A stretch of 64,000 nt of DNA from Mycobacterium sp. HUMS_12744610 (GTDB lineage Bacteria; Actinomycetota; Actinomycetes; Mycobacteriales; Mycobacteriaceae): positions 5,518,001 to 5,582,000 of the forward strand of contig NZ_JBGEDP010000001.1 in assembly GCF_041206865.1 (NCBI RefSeq), written 5' to 3'. Positions 27,116 to 34,918 of the stretch are shown piece by piece. The position numbers and the translations under genes were made by a program. How positions within the stretch are numbered: position 1 is the first letter of the stretch; each line of letters starts with the position of its first letter. Under the pieces are notes generated by a model that was not told the origin of the DNA, ran no database searches, and was given only the letters and a program-made list of their open reading frames with translations.

Positions 27116-27139
27116 AGCGCTGCGGCCTCCTTCCTGAGT

Positions 27140-27808
27140 TCATGAGGATCCCGGGATCAGGCCGATGCAGGTGGCCGTCAGCAGGCGGGTGAGGGCGGTT
27201 GCGAAGTCCAGATTCCACTCGGGCGGAACCACTTCCGGCTCCTCGGCGTAGATGTCGGTCAGGCGCGCCGGCGGGTTCGCAACTTGCCACAGCGTCGCCG
27301 CCAGCGAGTAGGCGGCCAGCAAGATGTCCAGCGAGCCCGATCGTCCGAGTTCGGGCAGCGCGCATCGGATCGAATCGGCCAGCGAGAGTGTGGCCGCGGT
27401 TCTGATCCGCCTGACCTCGATGACCCGCTCAGCGTCCACCTCGTGTTCCAGGTGCAGGTGCAGGTTGGCAAGCAGGTCGCAGAACAATGGGTCCTCGGCC
27501 AGGGCTTGGGCGATTGTCTCGGCGATGCGCGAGGGCGACTTCGCGCCGGGCTCGGCCAACTTCTCCGAGACGGTATTGGACCATCGCACCCAGCCCTCGG
27601 CGGACAGCCGCAGCAGGACTTCCTTGTACGAGGTGAAGTAGCGGCGGACCGCCGAATAGTGAATTCCGGCGCGGTTGGCGACCGCGGTCAGGGTAACCGA
27701 TGCGACGCCCGTTTCCATTGCCAGCGAGCGCGCGGCTTCCACGAGGGCCTCTGCACGTTGGCGCTTCTCTGCCTCGGTGCGAGCGCGCTGGAAGGTCAGT
27801 TGCGCCAC
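27140..27808 (-). CDS. TetR-family repressor of the mmpS/mmpL operon
   Basis: A 222-residue protein with an N-terminal TetR helix-turn-helix (TGVASVTLTAVANRAGIHYS, then RRYFTSYKEVLLRLSAEGWV) and a C-terminal ligand/dimer domain. It is first in the four-gene run and in the same direction, so it is likely to repress its own promoter and the transporter genes, as other TetR proteins do for mmpS5/mmpL5-type operons. A 13-bp palindrome 12 bp upstream of its start is a fitting operator. The ligand, perhaps a lipid or drug, is unknown. Confidence 0.88.
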   Translation of the reverse strand: MAQLTFQRARTEAEKRQRAEALVEAARSLAMETGVASVTLTAVANRAGIHYSAVRRYFTSYKEVLLRLSAEGWVRWSNTVSEKLAEPGAKSPSRIAETIAQALAEDPLFCDLLANLHLHLEHEVDAERVIEVRRIRTAATLSLADSIRCALPELGRSGSLDILLAAYSLAATLWQVANPPARLTDIYAEEPEVVPPEWNLDFATALTRLLTATCIGLIPGSS

Positions 27809-27820
27809 CGGCTGAGCCTA

Positions 27821-27833
27821 ACGCACATTGCGT
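27821..27833. promoter_or_regulatory. Candidate TetR operator
   Basis: ACGCA-CAT-TGCGT is a perfect 5-3-5 inverted repeat, 12 bp upstream of the TetR start and within the likely promoter. Beyond it the 27834-28120 stretch holds no gene apart from the displaced tRNA 3' end at 28025-28043. Confidence 0.5.
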
Positions 27834-28024
27834 GATTTGCATAACGTCCGAGGATTCTGGTCCCCTGGTCGTCCGGACCGCCCAATCATTGCGAAATCGC
27901 CGAGCAGCCTTCCGGCTTCCTATTGCGTTTTGGCGCGAAATCAACGGCTGACAGCGACCCGCTCCGCGACGTTGCCAACCGACCGGCCGATACCCCTTCA
28001 GTACCCGCCCTCCAGGCAGGCAGG

Positions 28025-28043
28025 GATTCCCGTCATCGGCTCC
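28025..28043 (+). other. Displaced tRNA-Gly 3' end (putative attachment site)
   Basis: Nineteen bases identical to tRNA-Gly positions 23294-23312. No tRNA 5' part precedes it, so it is not a functional gene. It marks the right boundary of the mmpS/mmpL segment. Confidence 0.75.
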
Positions 28044-28120
28044 CCGGCTGAGTTGCGGCCCAACCCGGTCTACCCTCGATGACGGACGACAAGCGACCCA
28101 AGAGACCGGGAAGGTGCGCG

Positions 28121-28657
28121 ATGCTCGCAGCGTTCGGATTCGACACTCTGGGTGTGGTCATCGGGGACATGTTCTTCGTCGACCCGTCTCCGCTGGAAGG
28201 GCAGGAAACCCCGGAACGGGGGGTCAGGCTGGAACTGCGCCTCGTCGACCGCGGCGCGCCGCAGGGCTCCATCTATGCCGGAGTCCCGATTTCCTTCGAC
28301 CGGCCGGTGTGGCGGGTTGACCTGTTCGGGTCCACCGAGAGCCCGCCGGGGACGCTGGACCGGGCCCATCACCACCCCCGTTTCAACGGGTGGGAACCCG
28401 GGCGCCGCCACTTCGTCCCCGAGCTGTCCGCCGACCCGGTGTCGTGGCTGGCCGGTCAGCTGGCCGATCCGGCTGCCGTGCTGACCCGGGCGGGCGTCGA
28501 CCCCGACGAGGTCAGCGAGGCCGACAAGACCGCACTCGCCGCTGCGGCCCCGCAGATCGTCGCCGCGGTGAAGCGGATGCTCGAGCAGGTGCGGGACGGG
28601 GAACTGGCCCCGGCCCCCGCCGAGCCGGTCGCCGCCGCCCGCACCGGCTGGCTGTGA
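28121..28657 (+). CDS. Conserved hypothetical protein
   Basis: A 178-residue soluble protein. ATG 28121 has GGGAAGG 6 bp upstream, whereas the in-frame ATG at 28079 has no ribosome site, so I use the former. The first ~120 residues look beta-rich (FGFDTLGVVIGDMFFVD, RLELRLVDR, PISFDRPVWRVDLF) with a His cluster DRAHHHPRFNGWEPG. The C-terminal ~60 residues are helical and acidic (DEVSEADKTALAAAAPQIV). I do not recognise a family. It lies just outside the putative island and converges with the GGDEF gene, 16 bp away. Confidence 0.7.
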   Translation: MLAAFGFDTLGVVIGDMFFVDPSPLEGQETPERGVRLELRLVDRGAPQGSIYAGVPISFDRPVWRVDLFGSTESPPGTLDRAHHHPRFNGWEPGRRHFVPELSADPVSWLAGQLADPAAVLTRAGVDPDEVSEADKTALAAAAPQIVAAVKRMLEQVRDGELAPAPAEPVAAARTGWL

Positions 28658-28673
28658 CGCCGGGTTCGATGAG

Positions 28674-30470
28674 CTAGGCGCTACAGCTGCCGGCGGGTCC
28701 GTGCAGGTCGACGGCCCCGAGCGTGAAGTGGCTCGACGCCCGTCCCCGTGCCTTTGCCCGATACATCGCCAGGTCGGCGTCGTGCAGGATCTCGGCGGCG
28801 CTGCGCCGCTCGTCGGGGCGCACCGCGACGACGCCGATGCTGGCGCTGACGCACTTGACATCCCGGAGCCCGTCACCGTCGCCCCGGACGACGATCGGTT
28901 CCCCGAGCGCAGCCTGCAGCCTGTCGGCGACGACGTCGGCCTCCTCGGGCTCGATCGGCGCGGCCAGCAGCGCGACGAACTCGTCGCCGCCGACACGTCC
29001 GACCACGTCGTCGGGGCGCAACGCCGCACTCAGGCGTTCGGCGGCGATCCTCAGCACGGCGTCGCCGGCATGATGCCCGAGTTCGTCGTTGACCCTCTTG
29101 AACTTGTCGAGGTCGATGAACAGCACCGCACCCAACCGGTGATCTCGGGCTTCCAGTGCGTCGGTGACCAGGTCGAGTATGTGGGCGCGGTTGGGCAGCC
29201 CGGTCACGTGATCGTGCGTCGCCTGATGGACGAGTCGCTGGTACTTGGTGTGCTGCGCGGTGACGTCGGCGAACGACACCAGCACCGACGAGCCATCGGG
29301 ATCCTCGGGATCGAGCAGCGACCACGTCACGGAGAGCCAGACCCGTCGTCCATTGTCGAATCGGTCGACACCGTAGACCTGGCTCCCCCGGGGGCTGATT
29401 TTCAGGGATTCGAGCACCGGACGCTGATCGGCGATGAGCAACCCGCCGTCGCTGTCGTAGATCGGTATCGGTACCACTGCCGCCATCTCGACTGGCTCGG
29501 CCTCCGTCGTCGGAACACCCATTATTTGCAGGGCCGCGGGGTTCACCGATTCCACGATGCCCTCGGACGAGATGACGACGACGCCTTCCTCCAGGGACGC
29601 CACGACGGTCTGGAAATGCTGTTCGGCGCGCCGCAGCGCGGTCTGGTCGGCGCACACCACGACGTATCCGGTGTCCATGCGGGACGCCGACACCCGCACC
29701 GCCAGCGGCGAGCCGTCGGCCGCGCGGTGCGTGGCGTGCACGACGCCCCCGGCGGCGATGATCGCGGCCGGATCCAGGGCGGCGCCAACCGCCTCACCGA
29801 CCGGTCGGCCGAGGGCCTGCACCGCCGAGCGGCCGTAGATGGCTTCGGCGGCGGGGTTCCAGGCGGTGACCGCGCCGGTGAGGGTGGTGGCGACGATCGC
29901 GTCGCTGACGTGGGTGACCAGCGCCGCCTGGTAGCGAAGGTTCGCCTCGGCGGTCTTGTGCTCGGTCACGTCCCAGAACGCGACCTGGTGGGCTGGTCTG
30001 CCCCGCCATTGGGCCCGCACTGCCACCGCCTCCACCGCGCGGGTCGTCCCGTCAAGCGGCAGGATCACCATCTCCATCGGCGGTGAGATGTCCCCGTCGC
30101 GGCGGCGCGCCGCGATCTGGCCGAGCACCGTGGGGACCGACTGCGGCGCCACGAAGTCCACGATCCGGTGCCCCAGCAGCCGGTCGGCGGATTCGGCCGC
30201 CATCTTCTGCACCATGGTGTCGTTGACATAGAGGAAGCGCCCGTCGGCGTGGACGCAGATCGCGACGGGGCTGTCCTCGACCATCCCCCGAAACTCCTGG
30301 TCCGCCTGGGCCCGGCCGCGAGCGGCGCCTGCAGCCACCACGGCCCGCAGCAGCTGTCCCATCTGGTCGCGGGTGTTCATCAGCTCGGCGAGTTGTCGCC
30401 GCACGCGGCCCACCGGATGTCGTCCGCCCGAACGGGCGGGTGCCGACTTCGCGGGTTCAGCGGCCACCAC
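28674..30470 (-). CDS. PAS-GGDEF diguanylate cyclase
   Basis: A 598-residue soluble signalling protein. After a ~55-residue helical N-terminus come about three PAS-like sensor domains (roughly 58-172, 178-290 and 292-415). A C-terminal GGDEF domain follows, starting at HDHVTGLPNRAHILD, with the active-site loop RVGGDEFVALL near residue 493. The GGDEF motif is intact, so it should make cyclic di-GMP. No EAL domain follows. PAS residues for a particular ligand or haem are not identifiable. The divergent PAS-only gene at 30772 lies 301 bp away and may be a partner. Confidence 0.9.
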   Translation of the reverse strand: MVAAEPAKSAPARSGGRHPVGRVRRQLAELMNTRDQMGQLLRAVVAAGAARGRAQADQEFRGMVEDSPVAICVHADGRFLYVNDTMVQKMAAESADRLLGHRIVDFVAPQSVPTVLGQIAARRRDGDISPPMEMVILPLDGTTRAVEAVAVRAQWRGRPAHQVAFWDVTEHKTAEANLRYQAALVTHVSDAIVATTLTGAVTAWNPAAEAIYGRSAVQALGRPVGEAVGAALDPAAIIAAGGVVHATHRAADGSPLAVRVSASRMDTGYVVVCADQTALRRAEQHFQTVVASLEEGVVVISSEGIVESVNPAALQIMGVPTTEAEPVEMAAVVPIPIYDSDGGLLIADQRPVLESLKISPRGSQVYGVDRFDNGRRVWLSVTWSLLDPEDPDGSSVLVSFADVTAQHTKYQRLVHQATHDHVTGLPNRAHILDLVTDALEARDHRLGAVLFIDLDKFKRVNDELGHHAGDAVLRIAAERLSAALRPDDVVGRVGGDEFVALLAAPIEPEEADVVADRLQAALGEPIVVRGDGDGLRDVKCVSASIGVVAVRPDERRSAAEILHDADLAMYRAKARGRASSHFTLGAVDLHGPAGSCSA

Positions 30471-30771
30471 GGCACCTCCCCTCCCACCTCGCCCCGACTG
30501 CGGATTCGTTCACAACCTGTAGCTCCGAGTGCAACCTGTGGCGCCCATTCCCATGCTCTACCCGCGGTCCGGGTGCGTAAGCGCAGTTACAGTGTGCGGT
30601 TTGCTGTTTCATTCGGCAATGACGTATGCGAAATTGGCAGGCTGTTACGAATATCCGTAACGGAATGCGTGCCAGCGCCGGGACTTTCGGCTCTAATCCC
30701 CGACACCCACGATGCACGACCGTGAGCTTAGTCGCCAGTAGCATCGCGCACACCAGTCCGGGGGGTTATCG
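30471..30771. promoter_or_regulatory. Divergent intergenic region with an 18-bp inverted repeat
   Basis: This 301-bp gap separates the divergent GGDEF and PAS genes and is clearly more AT-rich than its surroundings. GTTACG (30644-30649) and CGTAAC (30656-30661) form a perfect inverted repeat with a 6-bp spacer (AATATC), a good dimeric-regulator site. The octamer CAACCTGT occurs twice, about 20 bp apart, near 30510-30540. No RNA gene or small coding frame is convincing here. Confidence 0.45.
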
Positions 30772-31395
30772 ATGGATTCAGCCAAAGACGAAGCGGCACA
30801 AGGGGTTAACCATGCGCCCGCCCCATTCGAAGATCGCCGCCGCACCCCTCGGCCCGACACCCCCCGGGGATACCTGCAGCAGTTGCCCGCGCTCGTGCTG
30901 CTGCAGCGCCTGGCAACACCGGTGATCGCCCTCGACCAGGACGGCACTGTCGTCTACGCGAACCCGGCGTGCCTGTCCATGCTCGGCTACGGCGAGGGCG
31001 GGCTCGACGGCACGCCCCTGCACCGCCTGCTGGTCACCGAGACGCAACACCCACCCGTGAGCGCTGTGGAAGCGCTGCGCGCGGCGGTCGGCGCCACCAC
31101 CGTGTGGCGGCACCGCCCCGAAGGCGTCGTCAGAGTCGCCGTCCTCGGAACGATGCTGCTCCGCGAGGACAACCCGGTCCTGCTGGTCAGCCTCGCCGAC
31201 GTCACCGAGTGGGTGTGGGGACCACAACCGCGACGCGGCGCTCAACATCGAGGACGCGGGCGGTACACCGGCAGGATCCGGTATTTCGCACTGAAGGCCG
31301 CGCGGTCGTATTCGTCGCCGAGCTCGCCGTCGTGGGCGATGACCGTCGGACCGTCGAGGGCGCAGAAGGCGAACTCGGGCACCTGCAACTCGTGA
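30772..31395 (+). CDS. PAS-domain protein with anomalous C-terminus
   Basis: A 207-residue frame. Residues ~35-145 form a PAS domain (QRLATPVIALDQDGTVVYAN, then a typical closing strand PVLLVSLADVTEW). The PAS core resembles a sensor unit that would normally be followed by an output domain. After ADVTEW the frame reads low-complexity sequence and runs 154 bp into the end of the convergent PAP2/kinase gene. The natural end of the protein has therefore probably been lost or frame-shifted, and the true product may be little more than the PAS domain. It is divergent from the diguanylate cyclase. Confidence 0.55.
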   Translation: MDSAKDEAAQGVNHAPAPFEDRRRTPRPDTPRGYLQQLPALVLLQRLATPVIALDQDGTVVYANPACLSMLGYGEGGLDGTPLHRLLVTETQHPPVSAVEALRAAVGATTVWRHRPEGVVRVAVLGTMLLREDNPVLLVSLADVTEWVWGPQPRRGAQHRGRGRYTGRIRYFALKAARSYSSPSSPSWAMTVGPSRAQKANSGTCNS

Positions 31396-32738
31396 TAGAG
31401 CGGACTGCGCTGCAGACGGCCCAGGGCCAGCGCCGCCAGGACCCTGGTGCGGCCCCACGGGCGGCCGGCTTCGAGCATGCGCACATCGATCAGACCGTCG
31501 TCCATGCGCGGCCGCACCGAGGGCGCGAACCCGGAGGGCAGATACAGCGAATTGCCGAGGAAGAACAGCGACGTCAGCAAGGTGGTGTTGTCGTAGCGGA
31601 TCCGGACCGGTTCGGAGTGGCGCAGCGTGTGCAGCATGGCGTAGAAACCGGCCAGCGGCTTGCCGATCCGCTTCTCCAACTTCTCGCGCTGCCCGACGAA
31701 CGCCGGATACGCGCCGATGCTGGCGGTGTTGAGCACCATCCGGGTTTCGTTGAGGCACACCAGGTCGACTCGGGCCACGCTGCCGCGCCGGATTGCGTCG
31801 GCGGTTTTGGCCACGGTGTCGCAGCCGATGTCCCTGGCGAAGTGGTTGAACGTGCCGCCGGGGAACACCGCCAGCGGCAGCCCGGTGTCGATCGCCACCG
31901 CCGCCGCGGTCGCCACGGTGCCGTCGCCGCCGCCGACCGCGAGCACCTCGGCACGCGCGGCGGCGCGGCGCAGCGCCTGTTCCGGGTCGTCGTCGCGGCC
32001 CAGTTCGACGATCTCGGCCCGCGGCAGCTCGGCGCGCACCTCGTTGACGACGCGGGCGCCCGTGCCACCGCCCGACGCCGGATTGACCACCAGAACCACG
32101 CCGGCCCCGTCGGGGCGTTGCGGCGCGTCGACCCACAGCGGTTCGGTGTCGGGCAGGGCCGTCGCCACGATCGGTGGGACCAGCCGCCCGCCCAGGACCG
32201 CCACGCCGGCCCCGATGCCGAAGCCGGCGATGACGTCGCCGGGGTAGTGCGCGCCAGTCGCCACCCGAGACAGCCCGACCAGCGCGGCCAGCAGTCCCAG
32301 CCCGAACCCCAGCAGCGGGTTCTCCAGCCCCACCCCGACGGCGAACGCGGCGGCGCTGGCCGAATGGCCCGACGGCAGGGAGTTCGACGTCGGCCGGCGG
32401 CCGGCCCTTCGGACCACCGGCACCGCGTCGAGGCGGGGGCGGGGGCGCCGGCGGATCCGCTTGGCGAACTGGTTGGTGACCAGGCTCGTGACGCCGAGCG
32501 TGACGACACCGCGCGTCGCACCGCGCTGTGCGCTCGCATTGCCCGAGGCGAACAGAGCCGCGGCAACGGCGACCCACAGCTTGGAATGGTCGGCGGCACG
32601 GGTCAGCGGCGGCATGACGGCGTCGAGCAGCGGGGTCGGGCTGGCGGCGATGGTGTCGAACAGTTCCCGGTCCAGGGTGCCCAGCCCGCGGGTGATCTCT
32701 TTGACGCCGCGCACGCGGTGCCAGGGCCGTCCGCTCAT
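31242..32738 (-). CDS. PAP2 phosphatase-diacylglycerol kinase fusion
   Basis: A 498-residue two-domain protein. The N-terminal ~210 residues are a PAP2-type lipid phosphatase with all three motifs (KRIRRRPRP, PSGHSAS, SRVATGAHYPGD) and several membrane helices. The C-terminal ~280 residues are a diacylglycerol/sphingosine-kinase-type catalytic domain (VNPASGGGTG, AVGGGDGTVATAA, FPGGTFNHFARDIG). The two activities act on opposite sides of the same lipid phosphate, so the fusion may scavenge polyprenyl or diacylglycerol phosphates. M. tuberculosis Rv0308 (PAP2) lies in the same broad region but is shorter. The stop overlaps the convergent PAS frame. Confidence 0.88.
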   Translation of the reverse strand: MSGRPWHRVRGVKEITRGLGTLDRELFDTIAASPTPLLDAVMPPLTRAADHSKLWVAVAAALFASGNASAQRGATRGVVTLGVTSLVTNQFAKRIRRRPRPRLDAVPVVRRAGRRPTSNSLPSGHSASAAAFAVGVGLENPLLGFGLGLLAALVGLSRVATGAHYPGDVIAGFGIGAGVAVLGGRLVPPIVATALPDTEPLWVDAPQRPDGAGVVLVVNPASGGGTGARVVNEVRAELPRAEIVELGRDDDPEQALRRAAARAEVLAVGGGDGTVATAAAVAIDTGLPLAVFPGGTFNHFARDIGCDTVAKTADAIRRGSVARVDLVCLNETRMVLNTASIGAYPAFVGQREKLEKRIGKPLAGFYAMLHTLRHSEPVRIRYDNTTLLTSLFFLGNSLYLPSGFAPSVRPRMDDGLIDVRMLEAGRPWGRTRVLAALALGRLQRSPLYHELQVPEFAFCALDGPTVIAHDGELGDEYDRAAFSAKYRILPVYRPRPRC

Positions 32739-32792
32739 TGGTTACACCTTAACGGGCGCGGAGCTGCTAGAAAGTTCTGCGAGGAAGGACCG

Positions 32793-33518
32793 ATGGACGA
32801 TTACGTCAGGCAATGGCTCGACAACGCCGAACGGCACGGCGTGCCCGAGGAGGCCCTCGCCGGCATCGTGCCCCACATCCCGCCCGCCGGCTTTCACCTC
32901 CTTGCGGGGATGGAGGAGATCCGCGACCGCCAGGGCAAGTCGTTCTTCCTGATCCCGCGGACCACCGGCGGCGCCGACACCCGCCGGGCGGTGCTGCTGA
33001 CCTACGTCCTCAACGCCGGCACCGGCTATGGCAGGCCGGGCGGGCAGCCCACGGACTTCCCCGAGACCCCGTACGGCGCTGCCGAGGTGAGGCGAATCCT
33101 CAACCGGCAGAGCCGCAACGGCTGGAGCTACGCGCGCGACGTCGAGTTCGTGCACCGGCACGGCGGTCGCCTGGTCACCACCCCCAACGGCATGCTGATG
33201 GGCCTGGGCGGCAACTGGATTCAGCGCCAGTTCAGCCGCCGGGGCGGCACCACCTGGGGTGACATCTTCATGGTCAACGCGGGCAGGGTCGCCGACCCCG
33301 CCGAGCGGTTGCGCCGCATCGTCCGGTCGCACCGGGGCGAACCCGACCTGGATCGGGTGCTGCACCACGAGGAGATCCACAGCCGGCAATGGGCGGCAAA
33401 GGGCTATGCGGGAATGCTTTTCGGCTACGGCCGGGAACTGGTCCGCGAGTGGGCCTGCGGCGAGGCGAACCGGCTCGAAGCGGACGCCGGCCTGTCCGAC
33501 GGGGGCTACAGGGCCTGA
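32793..33518 (+). CDS. Conserved protein with HExxH motif
   Basis: A 241-residue protein with ATG 32793 and ribosome site GAGGAAGG 4 bp upstream. It has no signal or membrane segment. Near the C-terminus VLHHEEIHSRQWAAKGY contains HEEIH, an HExxH zinc-protease-type motif, followed by ELVREWACGEANRLE where a Glu could be the third ligand. A metal-dependent hydrolase is possible but unproven. The N-terminal part (LLAGMEEIRDRQGKSFFLIP) does not match a family I know. It overlaps the stop of the first GAP gene on the other strand by 13 bp. Confidence 0.7.
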   Translation: MDDYVRQWLDNAERHGVPEEALAGIVPHIPPAGFHLLAGMEEIRDRQGKSFFLIPRTTGGADTRRAVLLTYVLNAGTGYGRPGGQPTDFPETPYGAAEVRRILNRQSRNGWSYARDVEFVHRHGGRLVTTPNGMLMGLGGNWIQRQFSRRGGTTWGDIFMVNAGRVADPAERLRRIVRSHRGEPDLDRVLHHEEIHSRQWAAKGYAGMLFGYGRELVREWACGEANRLEADAGLSDGGYRA

Positions 33519-34177
33519 ATTCCGTGATGGAGCACCATCGCACCGATCACGATCATGACCACCGCGAGCAGGGCGGCGTTGTTCTCGTCCATCCAGTCTT
33601 TGAGCCGCGCCAGCGGATCGTCGAGGCGGGGGCCGGCGGCAACGTAGGCCAGGATGGGGATCGCGACCGTCGAGGCGGCGACGATGACGAAGAACGCGGC
33701 GGCCATCCAGTCACCGGCGGCGCCCAGTCCGGCTGTCCCGATGGCCAGTCCGGCCGGCACGCAGATGAGGAACACGTCCGGTCTCAGCATCGTCAGCGCT
33801 ACTCCGGTGACCCCCGACCGCACCGGGGTGATGGTGGCGAAAGACCGCATCCAGGAGGGCGACTCGGTGTGGCGACGCCGGGTCAGCCACCGGTAGATCC
33901 CGAAGACGATGAGGGCGGACCCCAGGACCACCCGCAGCCACGACGCCCAGGCCGGCGGGGTCTTGTGCAGCCCGCCCACCAGGCCGGACGCCGCCACGGA
34001 AAGCGCCGTCAGCGCGGCCAGGCCCACCAGCCAGCCGGCGAGGAACGCGAGGCTGCTCGGCCGCCGCCGCGGGGCCTGCAGAACCAGGACCGCCGGAATG
34101 ACCGTGATCGGCGAGAGCGCGACGACCAGCCCCAGCGGAACGAGTGCGGTCAGCACTGCACCCCAGCTACCTGCCAT
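33506..34177 (-). CDS. GAP/Sap-family membrane protein 1
   Basis: A 223-residue protein with about six membrane helices, such as VLTALVPLGLVVALSPITVI and WMAAAFFVIVAASTVAIPIL. It matches the GAP family (glycopeptidolipid/sulfolipid-1 addressing protein), a LysE-like fold that helps move surface lipids across or to the envelope. The ATSPITVIPAV-like first helix and WASWLRVVLGSALIVFGIYRW are typical. ATG 34177 has GGGAGGA 9 bp upstream. A close tandem paralog lies 25 bp upstream, so this is a recent local duplication. Cargo unknown. Confidence 0.85.
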   Translation of the reverse strand: MAGSWGAVLTALVPLGLVVALSPITVIPAVLVLQAPRRRPSSLAFLAGWLVGLAALTALSVAASGLVGGLHKTPPAWASWLRVVLGSALIVFGIYRWLTRRRHTESPSWMRSFATITPVRSGVTGVALTMLRPDVFLICVPAGLAIGTAGLGAAGDWMAAAFFVIVAASTVAIPILAYVAAGPRLDDPLARLKDWMDENNAALLAVVMIVIGAMVLHHGIQAL

Positions 34178-34201
34178 GGGCAGCAATCCTCCCACAGGAG
34201 C

Positions 34202-34876
34202 TCAGCGCAGAGCGTGAATTCCGTTGTAGATGACCATGAAACCGATGAGCACCAGGATCACCGCCATCATCGCGGCGTGGTTCTGTTCCATCCAGTCCTT
34301 GACGCGCTCAAGCGTGTCGTCGAGCCGGTCACCGGCGCCGACGTAGGCCAGGATGGGCAGGGCGACCGTCGACGCGGAGATGACGACGAAGAACGCGGCG
34401 GCGGCGAACCCGTCCGCGACACCGAGGGTGCTGGCGCCGATGGCCAGGCCGGCCGCCGCGCACAGGATCAGGACCTCAGGCCGTATCGCCACGAGCAGGG
34501 CCCCGGTCATCGCGGCGCGCACCGGGGTCAGCTTGGAGAACGAACGCATCCAGCCCGGCATGCTGCCCTGGCGGTTCCGGGTCGCCCAGCGGTAGAGGCC
34601 GAAGACCACCAGCGCCGACCCCAGCACCACCCGCAGCCACGACGCCCACGTCGGCGGCGACTTGCGCAGGTCGCCGAGCAGGTCCGAGCTCGCGACGAAC
34701 GCGCCGGTGACGACCACCAGGCCCAGCACCCACCCGCTGAGGAAGGCCAGGCCCACGGGCCGCGGCCGGGACGCGTGCAGGACAAGTACCGCCGGAATGA
34801 CCGTGATGGGTGAGACCGCGATGACCAGCGCCAGCGCGACGAGCGCGGTCAACACGGAACCCGAACTTTGTGCCAC
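34202..34876 (-). CDS. GAP/Sap-family membrane protein 2
   Basis: A 224-residue paralog of the next gene, sharing the same helices and the blocks SPITVIPAVLVL, WASWLRVVLGSALVVFG and LPILAYVGAG. A GTG at 34876 aligns with its paralog's ATG; the TTG at 34885 is possible. The pair is co-directional with a 24-bp gap and is likely co-transcribed. In mycobacteria these proteins sit beside surface-lipid clusters. Here no lipid synthase is adjacent, although a GT-C glycosyltransferase and a sulfotransferase lie in the same window. Confidence 0.85.
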   Translation of the reverse strand: MAQSSGSVLTALVALALVIAVSPITVIPAVLVLHASRPRPVGLAFLSGWVLGLVVVTGAFVASSDLLGDLRKSPPTWASWLRVVLGSALVVFGLYRWATRNRQGSMPGWMRSFSKLTPVRAAMTGALLVAIRPEVLILCAAAGLAIGASTLGVADGFAAAAFFVVISASTVALPILAYVGAGDRLDDTLERVKDWMEQNHAAMMAVILVLIGFMVIYNGIHALR

Positions 34877-34918
34877 GGGCAGCAATCATCGCATTGGCGC
34901 GGCGCTTCGGCATGATGA

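Larger units (their letters stand above)
23294..28043. mobile_element. Putative genomic island at tRNA-Gly 3' end
   Basis: The 19-bp tRNA 3' end GATTCCCGTCATCGGCTCC (23294-23312) recurs in direct orientation at 28025-28043, leaving a 4.73-kb offset. This is the footprint of site-specific integration at a tRNA gene, with the intact tRNA at the left and a displaced 3' fragment at the right. The segment holds one minus-strand operon, tetR-orf-mmpS-mmpL. No integrase, excisionase or transfer gene is visible, so it is either a remnant or was mobilised in trans. The duplication is seen directly; the island reading is inference. Confidence 0.6.

Noticed and set aside
28025..28043. Second tRNA-Gly gene
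   Set aside because: Only the 3' end is present; no acceptor 5' strand, D arm or anticodon arm precedes it.
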